From Alphaproteobacteria bacterium (lineage in GTDB: Bacteria > Pseudomonadota > Alphaproteobacteria > RF32 > CAG-239): DNA of 7,061 nucleotides. The DNA lies in contig JAGCOI010000099.1 in NCBI GenBank assembly GCA_017645485.1, positions 1 to 7,061 on the forward strand. The letters run 5' to 3'. Position 1 is the stretch's first letter. The number at the start of each line of letters is the position of its first letter. Positions 1 through 6,337 of the stretch are shown here, piece after piece. The notes beneath the pieces are model-generated. The model worked only from the letters and a program-made list of their open reading frames with translations. It had not been told where the DNA came from and did no database searches. The position numbers were made by a program, and so were the translations under genes.

Positions 1-69
1 GAAGCGCTTCTTGAGGCCGGCAAAATGAATTCCACGGGAAAATTTTATCTTTTAATGCCTCATGACTGA
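1..69 (+). CDS. mltA: C-terminal end of a probable membrane-bound lytic murein transglycosylase A (MltA)
   Basis: Only the last 22 codons are in the window. Frame 1 is open from base 1 and ends at a TGA at 67-69. The peptide contains EAGKMNSTGKFYLLMPHD, which resembles the tail of alphaproteobacterial MltA proteins (an AG-M-x-G-x-hydrophobic-LLP pattern, from memory). MltA cleaves peptidoglycan glycan strands in the periplasm, leaving 1,6-anhydro ends. The call is supported by the next gene: a Smr-domain gene overlapping the end of mltA is a common alphaproteobacterial arrangement. The fragment shows no catalytic residues, so the identity rests on the tail and the neighbour. Confidence 0.5.
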   Translation, partial: EALLEAGKMNSTGKFYLLMPHD

Positions 70-613
70 TATTTCCGAAGAAGATAAATTGATATGGCAA
101 CAAACCGTTTCCGATGTTTGTTTAATACAAAACAATCATCACATTGAAGATTTGCCAAAAAAGAAGAAAAAAGTCATACAAAAAGATACATCACTGACTT
201 ATCAAAATTTTAATCACCATGTTGAACTTGATACAAAAGCCGATATTGATAAACAAACATTAAAACGTTTTAAAAAAGAAGAATTCGGCGTACAGGCCAC
301 ACTTGATTTACACGGGTTAACGGTTGATGCTGCTTTTCATGCCGTTCGAAATTTTATCATTTCGTCTTATAACCTTCAAAAACGTGTCATTCTGATTATC
401 ACGGGCAAAGGCCTTCCCCATAAAGAGCAAGATGTTTTTGCGCCCAAAGGCAGCCTCAAACAAAGCGTACCTGTTTGGCTTCAAAATGATGAACTTGCAC
501 CAATCATTTTAACATTCATACACCCTTCCGAAAAACTCGGCGGAAGCGGCGCTCTTTATATTTTGCTCAGACGGCATAGAAACACTCGTTTGCGTCCCGA
601 CAAACAATCTTAA
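62..613 (+). CDS. Smr (small MutS-related) domain protein
   Basis: This 183-residue protein has a C-terminal Smr domain at about residues 79-171. It shows the LDLHG motif (81-85), the TGKG motif (114-117) and the closing GGSGALYILLRR (160-171). Smr domains are nucleic-acid binding and often nick DNA or cleave RNA; the role of the stand-alone alphaproteobacterial form is not settled. The N-terminus (SEEDKLIWQQTVSDV) fits the family's conserved E-x-x-LW start and is followed by a lysine-rich linker (KKKKK, 33-37). The ATG overlaps the upstream stop within ATGACTGA (8 bp) and no good ribosome site is seen, so translational coupling is likely. Its stop overlaps that of the opposing dehydrogenase gene by 4 bp. 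The domain call is secure; the function is only general. Confidence 0.9.
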   Translation: MTDISEEDKLIWQQTVSDVCLIQNNHHIEDLPKKKKKVIQKDTSLTYQNFNHHVELDTKADIDKQTLKRFKKEEFGVQATLDLHGLTVDAAFHAVRNFIISSYNLQKRVILIITGKGLPHKEQDVFAPKGSLKQSVPVWLQNDELAPIILTFIHPSEKLGGSGALYILLRRHRNTRLRPDKQS

Positions 614-1371
614 ACTTTGTGCGGCAGTTTTCCGTATATCAGTCCGCTGATGCAATTCGGCAAGACGGAAAGCAAATAAACGGCCAGCCTCATCGGCCAC
701 GGAAAAACAATTAAGCCGACATTTTTCTCAACTCTTCGTGCAATAATCGCGGCAGCCTTATCCGCTTCCATAAAAAAGGGCATCGGACATGTGTTTTTAT
801 CCGTAATGCGTGAGCGTACGAAACCCGGACAAACCACCGAGACCTGAATACCGTCTTTTTTCAGCCTTTCACGTAATGCTTCACCATATGCCTTCACACA
901 TGCTTTGGTTGCACTGTATGACGGACATGCCGGCAATCCGTGATAACCGGCAATCGAGGCCGTAATCACAATTGCTTTTTTAATACCGTCGCGTCTTTTT
1001 TCAAAAATATCTATGGCCGGCGTTATGGTGTTTAAAACACCGAAAATATTGGTCGAAAAAGTATTATAAATATTGCAAGCCGTTTCTTCTCCGGTCGAAA
1101 CACCGGCATTTGCAAAAACCAAATTGAGCGGTGCTTTTTCATCACATTGTGCAATCCATTGTTTCATACTTTCCTGATCGGTCACATCTAAAACTTTTGT
1201 TTCAACGATTGCCCCGCGGTAACGACATTTTTCGGCCACATTTTCCAAACGGTCCTTATTGCGTCCGCATAAAAACAAATACGCGGCACCTTCATTTGCA
1301 TAGCGTAACGCCAACGCTGCACCGATACCCGACGATGCGCCCGTAATCAAAATATTTTTAAACACACTCAT
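610..1371 (-). CDS. SDR-family NAD(P)-dependent oxidoreductase
   Basis: This is a 253-residue classical short-chain dehydrogenase with a Rossmann fold. Visible motifs are TGASSGIG (10-17, cofactor glycines), GR at 36-37 (an Arg that usually favours NADP(H)), LDVTD (61-65) and NAG (88-90). The catalytic tetrad is N108, S139, Y152 and K156 (YSATK), followed by PG (182-183). The segment at about 222-245 is hydrophobic and may lie on the membrane, as in some SDRs acting on lipid-like substrates. The substrate cannot be read from sequence. The start has a good ribosome site on the minus strand (AAAGGAAAA, about 8 nt upstream). It is transcribed away from yicC from a shared 72-bp region and converges on the Smr gene with no room for a terminator between them. 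Confidence 0.93.
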   Translation of the reverse strand: MSVFKNILITGASSGIGAALALRYANEGAAYLFLCGRNKDRLENVAEKCRYRGAIVETKVLDVTDQESMKQWIAQCDEKAPLNLVFANAGVSTGEETACNIYNTFSTNIFGVLNTITPAIDIFEKRRDGIKKAIVITASIAGYHGLPACPSYSATKACVKAYGEALRERLKKDGIQVSVVCPGFVRSRITDKNTCPMPFFMEADKAAAIIARRVEKNVGLIVFPWPMRLAVYLLSVLPNCISGLIYGKLPHKV

Positions 1372-1443
1372 ATGATTTTCCTTTACATAATTTCTCTATA
1401 CGATATATTATAAACCGAAATTTTTAAAAAAAGGAGAATTTTT
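1372..1443. promoter_or_regulatory. Divergent promoter region between the SDR gene and the yicC operon
   Basis: The 72-bp AT-rich gap serves two diverging genes. Rightward, TTTACA at 1382-1387 lies 16 bp before TATATT (1404-1409) or 18 bp before TATTAT (1406-1411). Each hexamer is one base off consensus, giving a plausible sigma-70-type promoter for yicC-gmk-cysK-lptG. Leftward, a perfect TATAAT is present on the minus strand (1412 down to 1407) and could serve the SDR gene, but no good -35 is seen upstream of it. The two -10 elements overlap, so polymerases on the two strands would compete. The rightward -35 also overlaps the SDR ribosome-site region. Confidence 0.5.
1432..1436 (+). promoter_or_regulatory. 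Ribosome binding site fixing the TTG start of yicC
   Basis: AGGAG lies 7 nt before the TTG at 1444. It is the strongest Shine-Dalgarno match in the rightward operon and supports the non-ATG start over the in-frame ATG at 1459, which would remove the residues before the conserved SMTGF. Confidence 0.75.
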
Positions 1444-2346
1444 TTGAACATATCAAGTATGACGGGGTTTGTGCGTCAGGATGGCAGTATCCGAACAAGC
1501 AATGGAGATTTCTCTTTTACTTTCGAAATTAAAAGTGTCAACGCCAAAGGCCTCGAAATTAAAACGAAACTACCGCCGAATTTTGATAATTTGGAATATG
1601 AAATTAAAAATAAAATTTCTCAAAAATTTTCGCGCGGCACATTTAATGTGCTCCTAAATGTCAAAAATCAAATCAATCAAACCGATATTTCCATCAATAC
1701 GGCATTGCTTGATGTTCTTAAAAACGAATCCATGCGCTTATATTTTGAAAATCCGGACGCTTTTACAAAACCATCACCCGCTGAACTGTTAAGAATAAGC
1801 GGTGTTGTCTGTTCAAACGAAGAATCCGTTGATGAGCAAACCTCAACTCTTGTTCGCCAAACTGTTATGCAAACGCTTGACACGGCTTTAGATAAACTTC
1901 AGGCAGACAGACGTGCCGAAGGCGAAAAAATAGCATGCGCTTTGCTTTCCGTATTGGATGAAATAGATTTTAAGCGCCAATGTGCCGAACAAAAAGCCGC
2001 AGATATTCAAAACATCATTCGCACAAAAATTTCAGAGCAAATTGCCTCTCTTCTTGCCGACACCCAAATAACGCCCGAACGTTTGGAACAAGAAATTTTG
2101 TTTTATGTCATGCGTGCTGATACAAAAGAAGAATTTGATCGTCTAAAAGCCCATGTTTTAACCGCGCGTGAACTGTTTGCAAACGGCGGTGTCATCGGAC
2201 GAAGGCTTGACTTTCTCTGTCAGGAACTTAATCGTGAGGCAAACACACTGTGTTCCAAATCCATGGATTTGGAATTAACCAAAATCGGCATCGATTTGAA
2301 AGCGCTTATTGAGCAATTCAGAGAACAAATACAAAATATGGAGTAA
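1444..2346 (+). CDS. yicC: YicC family endoribonuclease
   Basis: This 300-residue protein is full length for the YicC/YloC family. E. coli YicC is an endoribonuclease that affects small-RNA turnover. The N-terminal domain opens with MNISSMTGF and has [12 protein letters not shown] (28-39). The C-terminal DUF1732-type domain shows RRAEGE (156-161), EEFDRLKAH (229-237) and [20 protein letters not shown] (252-271), ending in the usual REQIQNME. The start is TTG, chosen because AGGAG sits 7 nt upstream and SMTGF then falls at residues 5-9 as in the family. The stop at 2344-2346 is 5 nt before gmk, the classic yicC-gmk pairing. It is the first gene of the four-gene operon. Nothing essential appears to be missing. 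Confidence 0.95.
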   Translation: MNISSMTGFVRQDGSIRTSNGDFSFTFEIKSVNAKGLEIKTKLPPNFDNLEYEIKNKISQKFSRGTFNVLLNVKNQINQTDISINTALLDVLKNESMRLYFENPDAFTKPSPAELLRISGVVCSNEESVDEQTSTLVRQTVMQTLDTALDKLQADRRAEGEKIACALLSVLDEIDFKRQCAEQKAADIQNIIRTKISEQIASLLADTQITPERLEQEILFYVMRADTKEEFDRLKAHVLTARELFANGGVIGRRLDFLCQELNREANTLCSKSMDLELTKIGIDLKALIEQFREQIQNME

Positions 2347-2351
2347 TAGAT

Positions 2352-3017
2352 ATGAAAAAAAATGTTATAGAACACTTAAAAACTACAAGAAAAGGGGCTA
2401 TGTTCATCATAGAAGCGCCATCAGGCACCGGTAAAACAAGTGTTATAAAAGAAATTTTAGCACAGGATCCGAACTTGAAGTTTTCGGTTTCCGTCACAAC
2501 GCGTCCGAAACGCGAAGGTGAAGAAGAAGGTGTTGATTATTACTACATTACCGATAAAGAATACGACAAACTCAAAGAAGAAGACGCTTTTTATGAATGT
2601 GTTGATTCTCAATACGGCGCACGGTACGGCACCTTAAAATCCGAAGTTGATACTTTTATCAACGTCGGTCAGGATGTTGTATTTGATTTAGACTGGATAG
2701 GCATGCTTCAAATCAAAGAACAAGCGCCCGATAAGGTTGTTTCAATTTATCTGCTGCCCCCGTCCGTTGCCGAAGTTAAAAAAAGGCTCGTCGGTCGCGG
2801 TACGGATTCGGCAGCCGTTATTGAAAAACGCATGAATTTAATTGTTGAAAAAATCAAACATTGGAACGAATTTGACTACGTTATTGTCAATCAAAATTTG
2901 GAAGATACCATTCGAAAAGTGCGCCGCATTATTTCGTGCGAACGCATGAAACGTGTACGACAAGTTGGCCTGCAGGATTTTGTGGATAATTTAATTAAAG
3001 AAGCGGATACGCACTGA
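2352..3017 (+). CDS. gmk: Guanylate kinase
   Basis: Guanylate kinase phosphorylates GMP to GDP with ATP in the cytoplasm, an essential step in GTP and dGTP supply. The 221-residue protein has the P-loop APSGTGKT (22-29), the GMP-binding TTRPKR (49-54), E82, YGT (92-94) and D112/D114 in FDLDW. The lid arginines lie in VGRGTDS (147-153), and IVNQNLED (178-185) follows. The usual DxDWQGA motif reads DLDWIGM here, a mild variation. The N-terminus is about a dozen residues longer than in E. coli. I keep the ATG at 2352 because GGAG (2340-2343) is 8 nt upstream; the ATG at 2400 has its G-run too close. The gaps are 5 nt to yicC and 1 nt to cysK, so the gene is co-transcribed. Confidence 0.96.
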   Translation: MKKNVIEHLKTTRKGAMFIIEAPSGTGKTSVIKEILAQDPNLKFSVSVTTRPKREGEEEGVDYYYITDKEYDKLKEEDAFYECVDSQYGARYGTLKSEVDTFINVGQDVVFDLDWIGMLQIKEQAPDKVVSIYLLPPSVAEVKKRLVGRGTDSAAVIEKRMNLIVEKIKHWNEFDYVIVNQNLEDTIRKVRRIISCERMKRVRQVGLQDFVDNLIKEADTH

Positions 3018-3018
3018 A

Positions 3019-3948
3019 ATGGGAAAAATTTATGGCAATATGACCGAACTGGTCGGTAACACACCTTTACTTCAACTCAAAAATATTGAAAAAAAGTTGA
3101 AACTTAAGGCACATCTGTTCGGTAAATGCGAATGTTATAATCCGGCATTTTCGGTTAAAGACCGCATTGCAAAAAACATGCTTGATAAAGTCTCAAAAAA
3201 ACAAATTACCAAAGAAACGGTTTTTGTTGAAGCAACTTCCGGCAACACGGGTATTGCACTTGCGGCGATGTGCGCCTCAAAAGGTTACAAACTCGTGATT
3301 ATTATGCCTGAAAATGTCACAAAAGAGCGCATCATGCTTATTCGCCATTTTGGCGCACAAGTTATTTTAACGCCCAAGGAAGACGGCATGCAAGGTGCCG
3401 TTCAAAAAGCTCAGATTTTAAAAGAAAAAAATGAGCATGTCATTGTGTTAAACCAGTTTGAAAATCAGGCAAATATTGAAGCCCATACCTTAACAACGGC
3501 AACCGAAATTTTAACCGACACAAAAGGAGAGATAGATGCTTTGGTGGCAGGCGTCGGCACGGCAGGCACTTTAATCGGCACGGCACGCGCCTTAAAAACA
3601 TGCATTCCTGATTTGCAGGTTATTGCCGTTGAACCGAAATCAAGCCCTGTTTTATCGCAAGGCATAACCGGTCCCCATAAAATTCTCGGTATCGGTCCAA
3701 ACTTTATACCGCCTTTTTATGATAAAGAACTGGTTGATGAGGTTATATCCGTTTCAAACGAAGATGCCCTCAACGGTGCCGAAATGTCTGCCAAGCTTGA
3801 AGGGCTTGCCGTCGGCATTTCTGCGGGGGCAGCCTTAAAAGCCGCCATCACCGTTGCCAAACGTGTTGAAATGGCAAATAAAAATATTGTGGTTATTTTG
3901 CCCGATTCTATTGAGAGATATCTGTCAATGGGCTATTTTGGAATATAA
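3019..3948 (+). CDS. cysK: Cysteine synthase (O-acetylserine sulfhydrylase, CysK type)
   Basis: This PLP enzyme makes L-cysteine from O-acetylserine and sulfide in the cytoplasm. The 309-residue protein has LVGNTPL (11-17), NPAFSVKDR (41-49) with the Schiff-base K47, and TSGNTG (73-78), the substrate loop. It also has QFENQAN (146-152), the phosphate-binding GVGTAGT (178-184), VEPKSSPVL (204-212), GIGPNFIP (224-231) and GISAGA (267-272), where S269 should contact the PLP ring nitrogen. It ends at ERYLSMGYF, so it lacks the C-terminal tail of E. coli CysK. The pattern fits CysK better than CysM. It begins 1 nt after the gmk stop with only a weak ribosome site, suggesting coupled translation. 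A cysteine gene between gmk and lptG is an uncommon order. Confidence 0.92.
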   Translation: MGKIYGNMTELVGNTPLLQLKNIEKKLKLKAHLFGKCECYNPAFSVKDRIAKNMLDKVSKKQITKETVFVEATSGNTGIALAAMCASKGYKLVIIMPENVTKERIMLIRHFGAQVILTPKEDGMQGAVQKAQILKEKNEHVIVLNQFENQANIEAHTLTTATEILTDTKGEIDALVAGVGTAGTLIGTARALKTCIPDLQVIAVEPKSSPVLSQGITGPHKILGIGPNFIPPFYDKELVDEVISVSNEDALNGAEMSAKLEGLAVGISAGAALKAAITVAKRVEMANKNIVVILPDSIERYLSMGYFGI

Positions 3949-3972
3949 ACTTGATTGTAGAGAACATCATAT

Positions 3973-5082
3973 ATGAAATATAACTCAATACTTTCCCGTT
4001 TTCTATCAAAGCAAATTCTGTTTGCCTTTTTGATGGTTTTAATCACCATTATCGGCATTATCATGATGTTTGATTCGATTGAAGCCTTACGGCGCATATC
4101 CGGCCGTGATGATACGGGTATGGATTATGTTGTCAAATACGCACTCACAAAATTTCCCGAATCGGTTGATAAAGTATTGCCTTTTGTTATGATGGTTGCG
4201 GCCATGCTTACATTTTGGAAAGTCAGTAAAAACAACGAATACGTCATTATGCGCGCATCAGGCGTTTCCGTGTGGGGCTTTTTAAAGCCGGTGTTTATTA
4301 CTGTTTTTATTGTCGGCGTAATCAATGTTGCTTTGTTCAATCCGATTTCATCAAAAATGTACGAAATGCATGCCACATTAAAATATCGTTTCATCACGCG
4401 TGATCCGACAGCCATGCTTTTTTCAAGCAAAGGTTTATGGCTTCGAGAAGCAACGGATGCAAACAGCATTCTTGTCATTCAGGCCAAATCCTTACATCAG
4501 CAAAAAGATGAAACTCTGTCCATGCAAGATATTTCTATTTTGGAAATGGACAGAGAAAATCAAATCCAGCGCCGTATCGACGGCTTAATCGGCGAGTTAA
4601 ACAAAAACACATTAAAGCTGCGAGGCGTTCAAATTTTCAAGGCCGGCGAACAAACACAAAGTTTACCTGTATACGAATATAAAACGGCTATAACCCTGCA
4701 ACGTATCAAAGAAAATTTTGTTGATCCTGATGCCATTTCATTTTGGCATTTGCCGGACACCATCAAATTTTACGAACAATCGGGCTTTAAGGCATCGCGT
4801 CATCAAATGCGCTATCTTTCGCTTTGGGCGTCACCTTTTCTTTTGGTTGCCTTGGTGTTAATAGCCGCACTGTTTTCGCTCACGCCGAGCATACGTCAGG
4901 GCGGTGTCATGATGATGATTGTTTTAGGTGTGACCACGGGCTTTGTCGTATACTTTTCTTCGCAATTAATTTATGCTTTCGGCATTAACGGCTACATTCC
5001 GATTTGGCTTGCCGTATGGTCACCGGCCGCCATTACATTGCTTTTCGGCATTACCTTAATGCTCATTAAAGAAGGCGATTAA
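3973..5082 (+). CDS. lptG: LPS export ABC transporter permease LptG
   Basis: This 369-residue inner-membrane permease matches the LptF/LptG (YjgP/YjgQ) family. Three membrane helices come first (about 13-32, 62-82 and 101-122), then a periplasmic beta-jellyroll domain (about 124-280), then three more helices (about 283-302, 310-330 and 343-364). The cytoplasmic coupling segment between helices 2 and 3 reads NNEYVIMRASGVS (87-99), where the LptB ATPase docks. LptB2FG pulls LPS out of the inner membrane and passes it to LptC. I prefer LptG over LptF for the late AFGINGYIPIWLAVWSPA segment (335-352). It follows cysK by 24 nt with a weak site (TAGAGAA) before the ATG. Neither lptF nor lptD is adjacent. 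No clear terminator follows; repeat-rich DNA begins at once. Confidence 0.9.
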   Translation: MKYNSILSRFLSKQILFAFLMVLITIIGIIMMFDSIEALRRISGRDDTGMDYVVKYALTKFPESVDKVLPFVMMVAAMLTFWKVSKNNEYVIMRASGVSVWGFLKPVFITVFIVGVINVALFNPISSKMYEMHATLKYRFITRDPTAMLFSSKGLWLREATDANSILVIQAKSLHQQKDETLSMQDISILEMDRENQIQRRIDGLIGELNKNTLKLRGVQIFKAGEQTQSLPVYEYKTAITLQRIKENFVDPDAISFWHLPDTIKFYEQSGFKASRHQMRYLSLWASPFLLVALVLIAALFSLTPSIRQGGVMMMIVLGVTTGFVVYFSSQLIYAFGINGYIPIWLAVWSPAAITLLFGITLMLIKEGD

Positions 5083-5164
5083 TTATTTGTCTTTTTTCTG
5101 TCACCGTGTTGCTAGACCGGCTTTTTTCTTTTCTGTCATTGAGCATACCTCACCCTGTCATTCC

Positions 5165-5264
5165 GGAATCGAAGATGAGCAAACTTGTCGCGCTCCACTT
5201 GTTGGAGTTCGTCATGCTGGAATCGAAGATGAGCAAGCGGCAAAGCCGTCGCGCTCCACTTGTT
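5165..5264 (+). repeat. Duplicated segment: 18-bp and 17-bp direct repeats, two copies
   Basis: GGAATCGAAGATGAGCAA occurs at 5165-5182 and 5219-5236. Downstream of each copy, GTCGCGCTCCACTTGTT occurs at 5187-5203 and 5248-5264. The two matches are in the same order, with spacers of 4 and 11 bp, so this is a diverged tandem duplication of a unit of about 54-61 bp. Confidence 0.85.
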
Positions 5265-5265
5265 T

Positions 5266-5320
5266 CAGCATCTCCTCACTCATCCTTGATTCCAGCATCT
5301 CCTCACTCATCCTTGATTCC
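5266..5320 (+). repeat. 27-bp tandem repeat, two copies
   Basis: The 27-bp unit beginning CAGCATCTCCTCACTCATCC is present at 5266-5292 and again at 5293-5319 without a change; the identity runs one base further, to 5320. It forms the right arms of the nested inverted repeat. There is no spacer, so this is not a CRISPR. Confidence 0.9.
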
Positions 5321-5352
5321 GGAATCTCTTTATATGTCATTGCGCATGAGGA

Positions 5353-5380
5353 TGAAAATAACCTCAAAATGTTATTTTCA
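5353..5380. repeat. Perfect 10-bp inverted repeat (hairpin)
   Basis: TGAAAATAAC (5353-5362) and GTTATTTTCA (5371-5380) are exact complements around an 8-nt loop. No T-run follows on either strand, so it does not look like an intrinsic terminator. It lies after another GTCATTGC (5336-5343). Confidence 0.75.
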
Positions 5381-5405
5381 CCACAAATGGCAACGGTATC
5401 ATATC

Positions 5406-5441
5406 GTCATTGCGAGGCGACTGTGTCGCCGTGGCAATCTC
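5406..5441. repeat. GTCATTGC...GCAATCTC palindromic element
   Basis: The 36-bp element has an outer stem, ATTGC (5409-5413) with GCAAT (5434-5438), and an inner stem, GGCGAC (5416-5421) with GTCGCC (5425-5430), around the loop TGT. This is the classic form of the widespread GTCATTGCGAGG...GCAATCTC intergenic repeat. Confidence 0.85.
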
Positions 5442-5454
5442 TCAAGTGACCGAC

Positions 5455-5500
5455 GCAACGCATCGCGTTGCTAGACCGACTATATCGACGCGGCAATCTC
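5455..5500. repeat. Partial palindromic element ending GCAATCTC
   Basis: It starts with a 7-bp hairpin, GCAACGC (5455-5461) and GCGTTGC (5465-5471), loop ATC. It continues through GCTAGACCGACTATATCGAC to a final GGCAATCTC (5492-5500). There is no intact GTCATTGC opening directly before it, so it appears to be a rearranged or truncated copy. The 12-mer GTTGCTAGACCG inside it recurs at 5108-5119. Confidence 0.6.
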
Positions 5501-5540
5501 CCAAGTCTCCGAGTGTCATTGTGAGCCCTACCCTCTTTAT

Positions 5541-5574
5541 GTCATTGCAAACCCTGAAAGGGCGCAGCAATCTC
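5541..5574. repeat. GTCATTGC...GCAATCTC palindromic element, second intact copy
   Basis: The outer stem is ATTGC (5544-5548) with GCAAT (5567-5571); the inner stem is CCCT (5552-5555) with AGGG (5559-5562) around GAA. The ends match the element at 5406-5441 but the core is different. A stray GTCATTG opening lies just before it at 5515-5521. Confidence 0.75.
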
Positions 5575-5642
5575 CCTCATCACCGCACCTTCTCACTCTG
5601 TCATCCTGGGGCTTGTCCCTAGGATCTCCCTCATCACCGCAC
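5570..5642 (+). repeat. 19-bp direct repeat flanking a palindrome
   Basis: ATCTCCCTCATCACCGCAC occurs at 5570-5588 and 5624-5642. Each copy starts with the ATCTC end of a palindromic element (5541-5574 and 5600-5628), so the two elements share their right flank although their cores differ. Confidence 0.85.
5600..5628. repeat. GTCATCC...GGATCTC palindromic element
   Basis: The stem ATCCTGGGG (5603-5611) pairs with CCCTAGGAT (5617-5625) around CTTGT, with one G-T (G-U in RNA) position. This is the other well-known intergenic palindrome type of alphaproteobacteria, with the same GTCAT and ATCTC ends as its neighbours. Confidence 0.8.
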
Positions 5643-5645
5643 AAT

Positions 5646-5674
5646 AAAAAAACCGCGGATGAGGAAATCCGCGG
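5646..5674 (-). terminator. Rho-independent terminator of the pilin gene
   Basis: A perfect 8-bp GC-rich stem, CCGCGGAT (5653-5660) and ATCCGCGG (5667-5674), encloses a 6-nt loop. On the minus strand it is followed by seven Ts (A-run 5646-5652). It lies about 30 bp beyond the pilin stop and reads in the pilin direction; no T-run follows on the plus strand. Confidence 0.9.
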
Positions 5675-5704
5675 CTGTCTTAAAGAAAAATCTTTGAAAA
5701 AGAA

Positions 5705-6307
5705 TTAATAGAAATACAATTTCACTGTGTTTGAAGCTGCAGCGCAACCGTCAATAGCATCAGCAACCGTCATCGGCGTACCTTCGCTATATTTACCATC
5801 AGTGCTTTCGGCACCGACTTCCGTCACTGTTGCAGCAGCAGCAGTTGTAAAGTCATCTTCACCGACTTCAACACCGATGTAACCTGAACCGGCACCCGTA
5901 CCCCAATCAGATGTAGCAAGTGCAATGCAAGCTTCCTTCGGCAAACCTTCGTAGCTAACCACGAAACCGGAATCAGCAATAGTACCTTTAACAACAGCTG
6001 ACTCAAGTTCAACATCACCCTTAAACGGGTTAATCATTTTGCTGTGGTTATCACCTTGAGATGCAGAAGCTGCAATAATACCCAAACCATAAGCTTGAGC
6101 AACACTCAAGTTATTGTAGTTGTCTTGCGTGCCGTACATCGTGCGGATGTTTGTAACAAGCATTGTAAGCTGATCCATTGTGGAGTTCAATTTGTGTTTG
6201 AACATAGCTTTTGAATAACCTGCCAAACCACCTGCTGATAAAACGCCGATAATTGCCAAAACGCCAAGCATTTCAACCATTGAACGACCGGATTGATTAT
6301 TTTTCAT
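5705..6307 (-). CDS. Type IVb pilin-like protein (PilS family)
   Basis: From the ATG at 6307 the protein has 200 residues. The leader is MKNNQSG, with prepilin peptidase cleavage expected after G7. RSMVEMLGVLAIIGVLSAGG follows, with the conserved glutamate at +5 (E12) and a hydrophobic helix to about residue 30. The +1 residue is Arg, not the usual Phe or Met. The globular part resembles PilS-type pilins: NIRTMYGTQDNYNNL (53-67), INPFKGDVEL (92-101) and FVVSYEGLPKEACIALA (115-131). C127 and C188 could form the D-region disulfide, and the C-terminus is TVKLYFY. The ATG at 6307 is chosen over an upstream TTG at 6340 because it gives a short leader and AGGA lies 9 nt upstream. It probably forms a pilus or pseudopilus subunit; no assembly genes are in view. 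Confidence 0.82.
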   Translation of the reverse strand: MKNNQSGRSMVEMLGVLAIIGVLSAGGLAGYSKAMFKHKLNSTMDQLTMLVTNIRTMYGTQDNYNNLSVAQAYGLGIIAASASQGDNHSKMINPFKGDVELESAVVKGTIADSGFVVSYEGLPKEACIALATSDWGTGAGSGYIGVEVGEDDFTTAAAATVTEVGAESTDGKYSEGTPMTVADAIDGCAAASNTVKLYFY

Positions 6308-6337
6308 CTTAAGTTTTCCTTTCCAAAAATTTTTGAA

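Larger units (their letters stand above)
5157..5328. repeat. Nested double inverted repeat of GTCAT...ATCTC type
   Basis: The outer arms are 5160-5179 and 5306-5325, and the inner arms are 5214-5233 and 5279-5298. Each pair is complementary at 18 of 20 positions, and one of the two mismatches would be a G-U pair in RNA. The outer left arm begins ATTCCGGAATC and its partner ends GATTCCGGAAT. The inner left arm begins ATGCTGGAATC and its partner ends GATTCCAGCAT. Thus outer pairs best with outer and inner with inner. The whole opens with GTCAT and closes with ATCTC, like the neighbouring elements. It could fold as one long double-stemmed hairpin or cruciform, and may have arisen by one element copy landing in another. 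Confidence 0.8.
5083..5704. other. Gene-free, repeat-rich intergenic region
   Basis: These 622 bp lie between lptG and the leftward pilin gene. The open frames here are translations of repeats: low complexity, in several overlapping frames at once and unlike any family. I count eight GTCAT and seven ATCTC pentamers on the plus strand, mostly framing imperfect palindromes. Such GTCATTGC...GCAATCTC and GTCATCC...GGATCTC palindromes are familiar dispersed intergenic elements in many bacteria, including alphaproteobacteria. The block at 5083-5140 is T-rich, with two similar CTTTTTTCT-containing stretches ending in CTGTCA. The 12-mer GTTGCTAGACCG occurs at 5108-5119 and again at 5467-5478. Individual elements are listed separately. 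Confidence 0.85.

Noticed and set aside
2352..2402. Shorter guanylate kinase starting at the ATG at 2400
   Set aside because: Its G-run lies too close to the ATG, whereas 2352 has GGAG 8 nt upstream and sits 5 nt after the yicC stop. It remains possible because the first residues are not conserved.
3817..3834. CysK motif GISAGA instead of GISSGA as a lost cofactor contact
   Set aside because: By my count from the Salmonella enzyme, the serine contacting the PLP nitrogen is the first of the two, which is kept here (S269).
4125..4478. Minus-strand 117-codon frame inside lptG
   Set aside because: It is an antisense shadow of a well-conserved permease gene with no recognisable protein features.
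5266..5320. CRISPR-like tandem repeat
   Set aside because: There are only two units, directly abutting, with no spacers and no cas genes in view.
5087..5622. Plus-strand open frames of 70-122 codons over the repeat region
   Set aside because: They are overlapping translations of the palindromic repeats in several frames, with repeated low-complexity peptide segments, no family resemblance and no good ribosome sites.
5653..5674. Terminator for the rightward lptG operon as well
   Set aside because: On the plus strand the hairpin is followed by CTGTCTTAAAG rather than a T-run, and it lies more than 570 bp from lptG.
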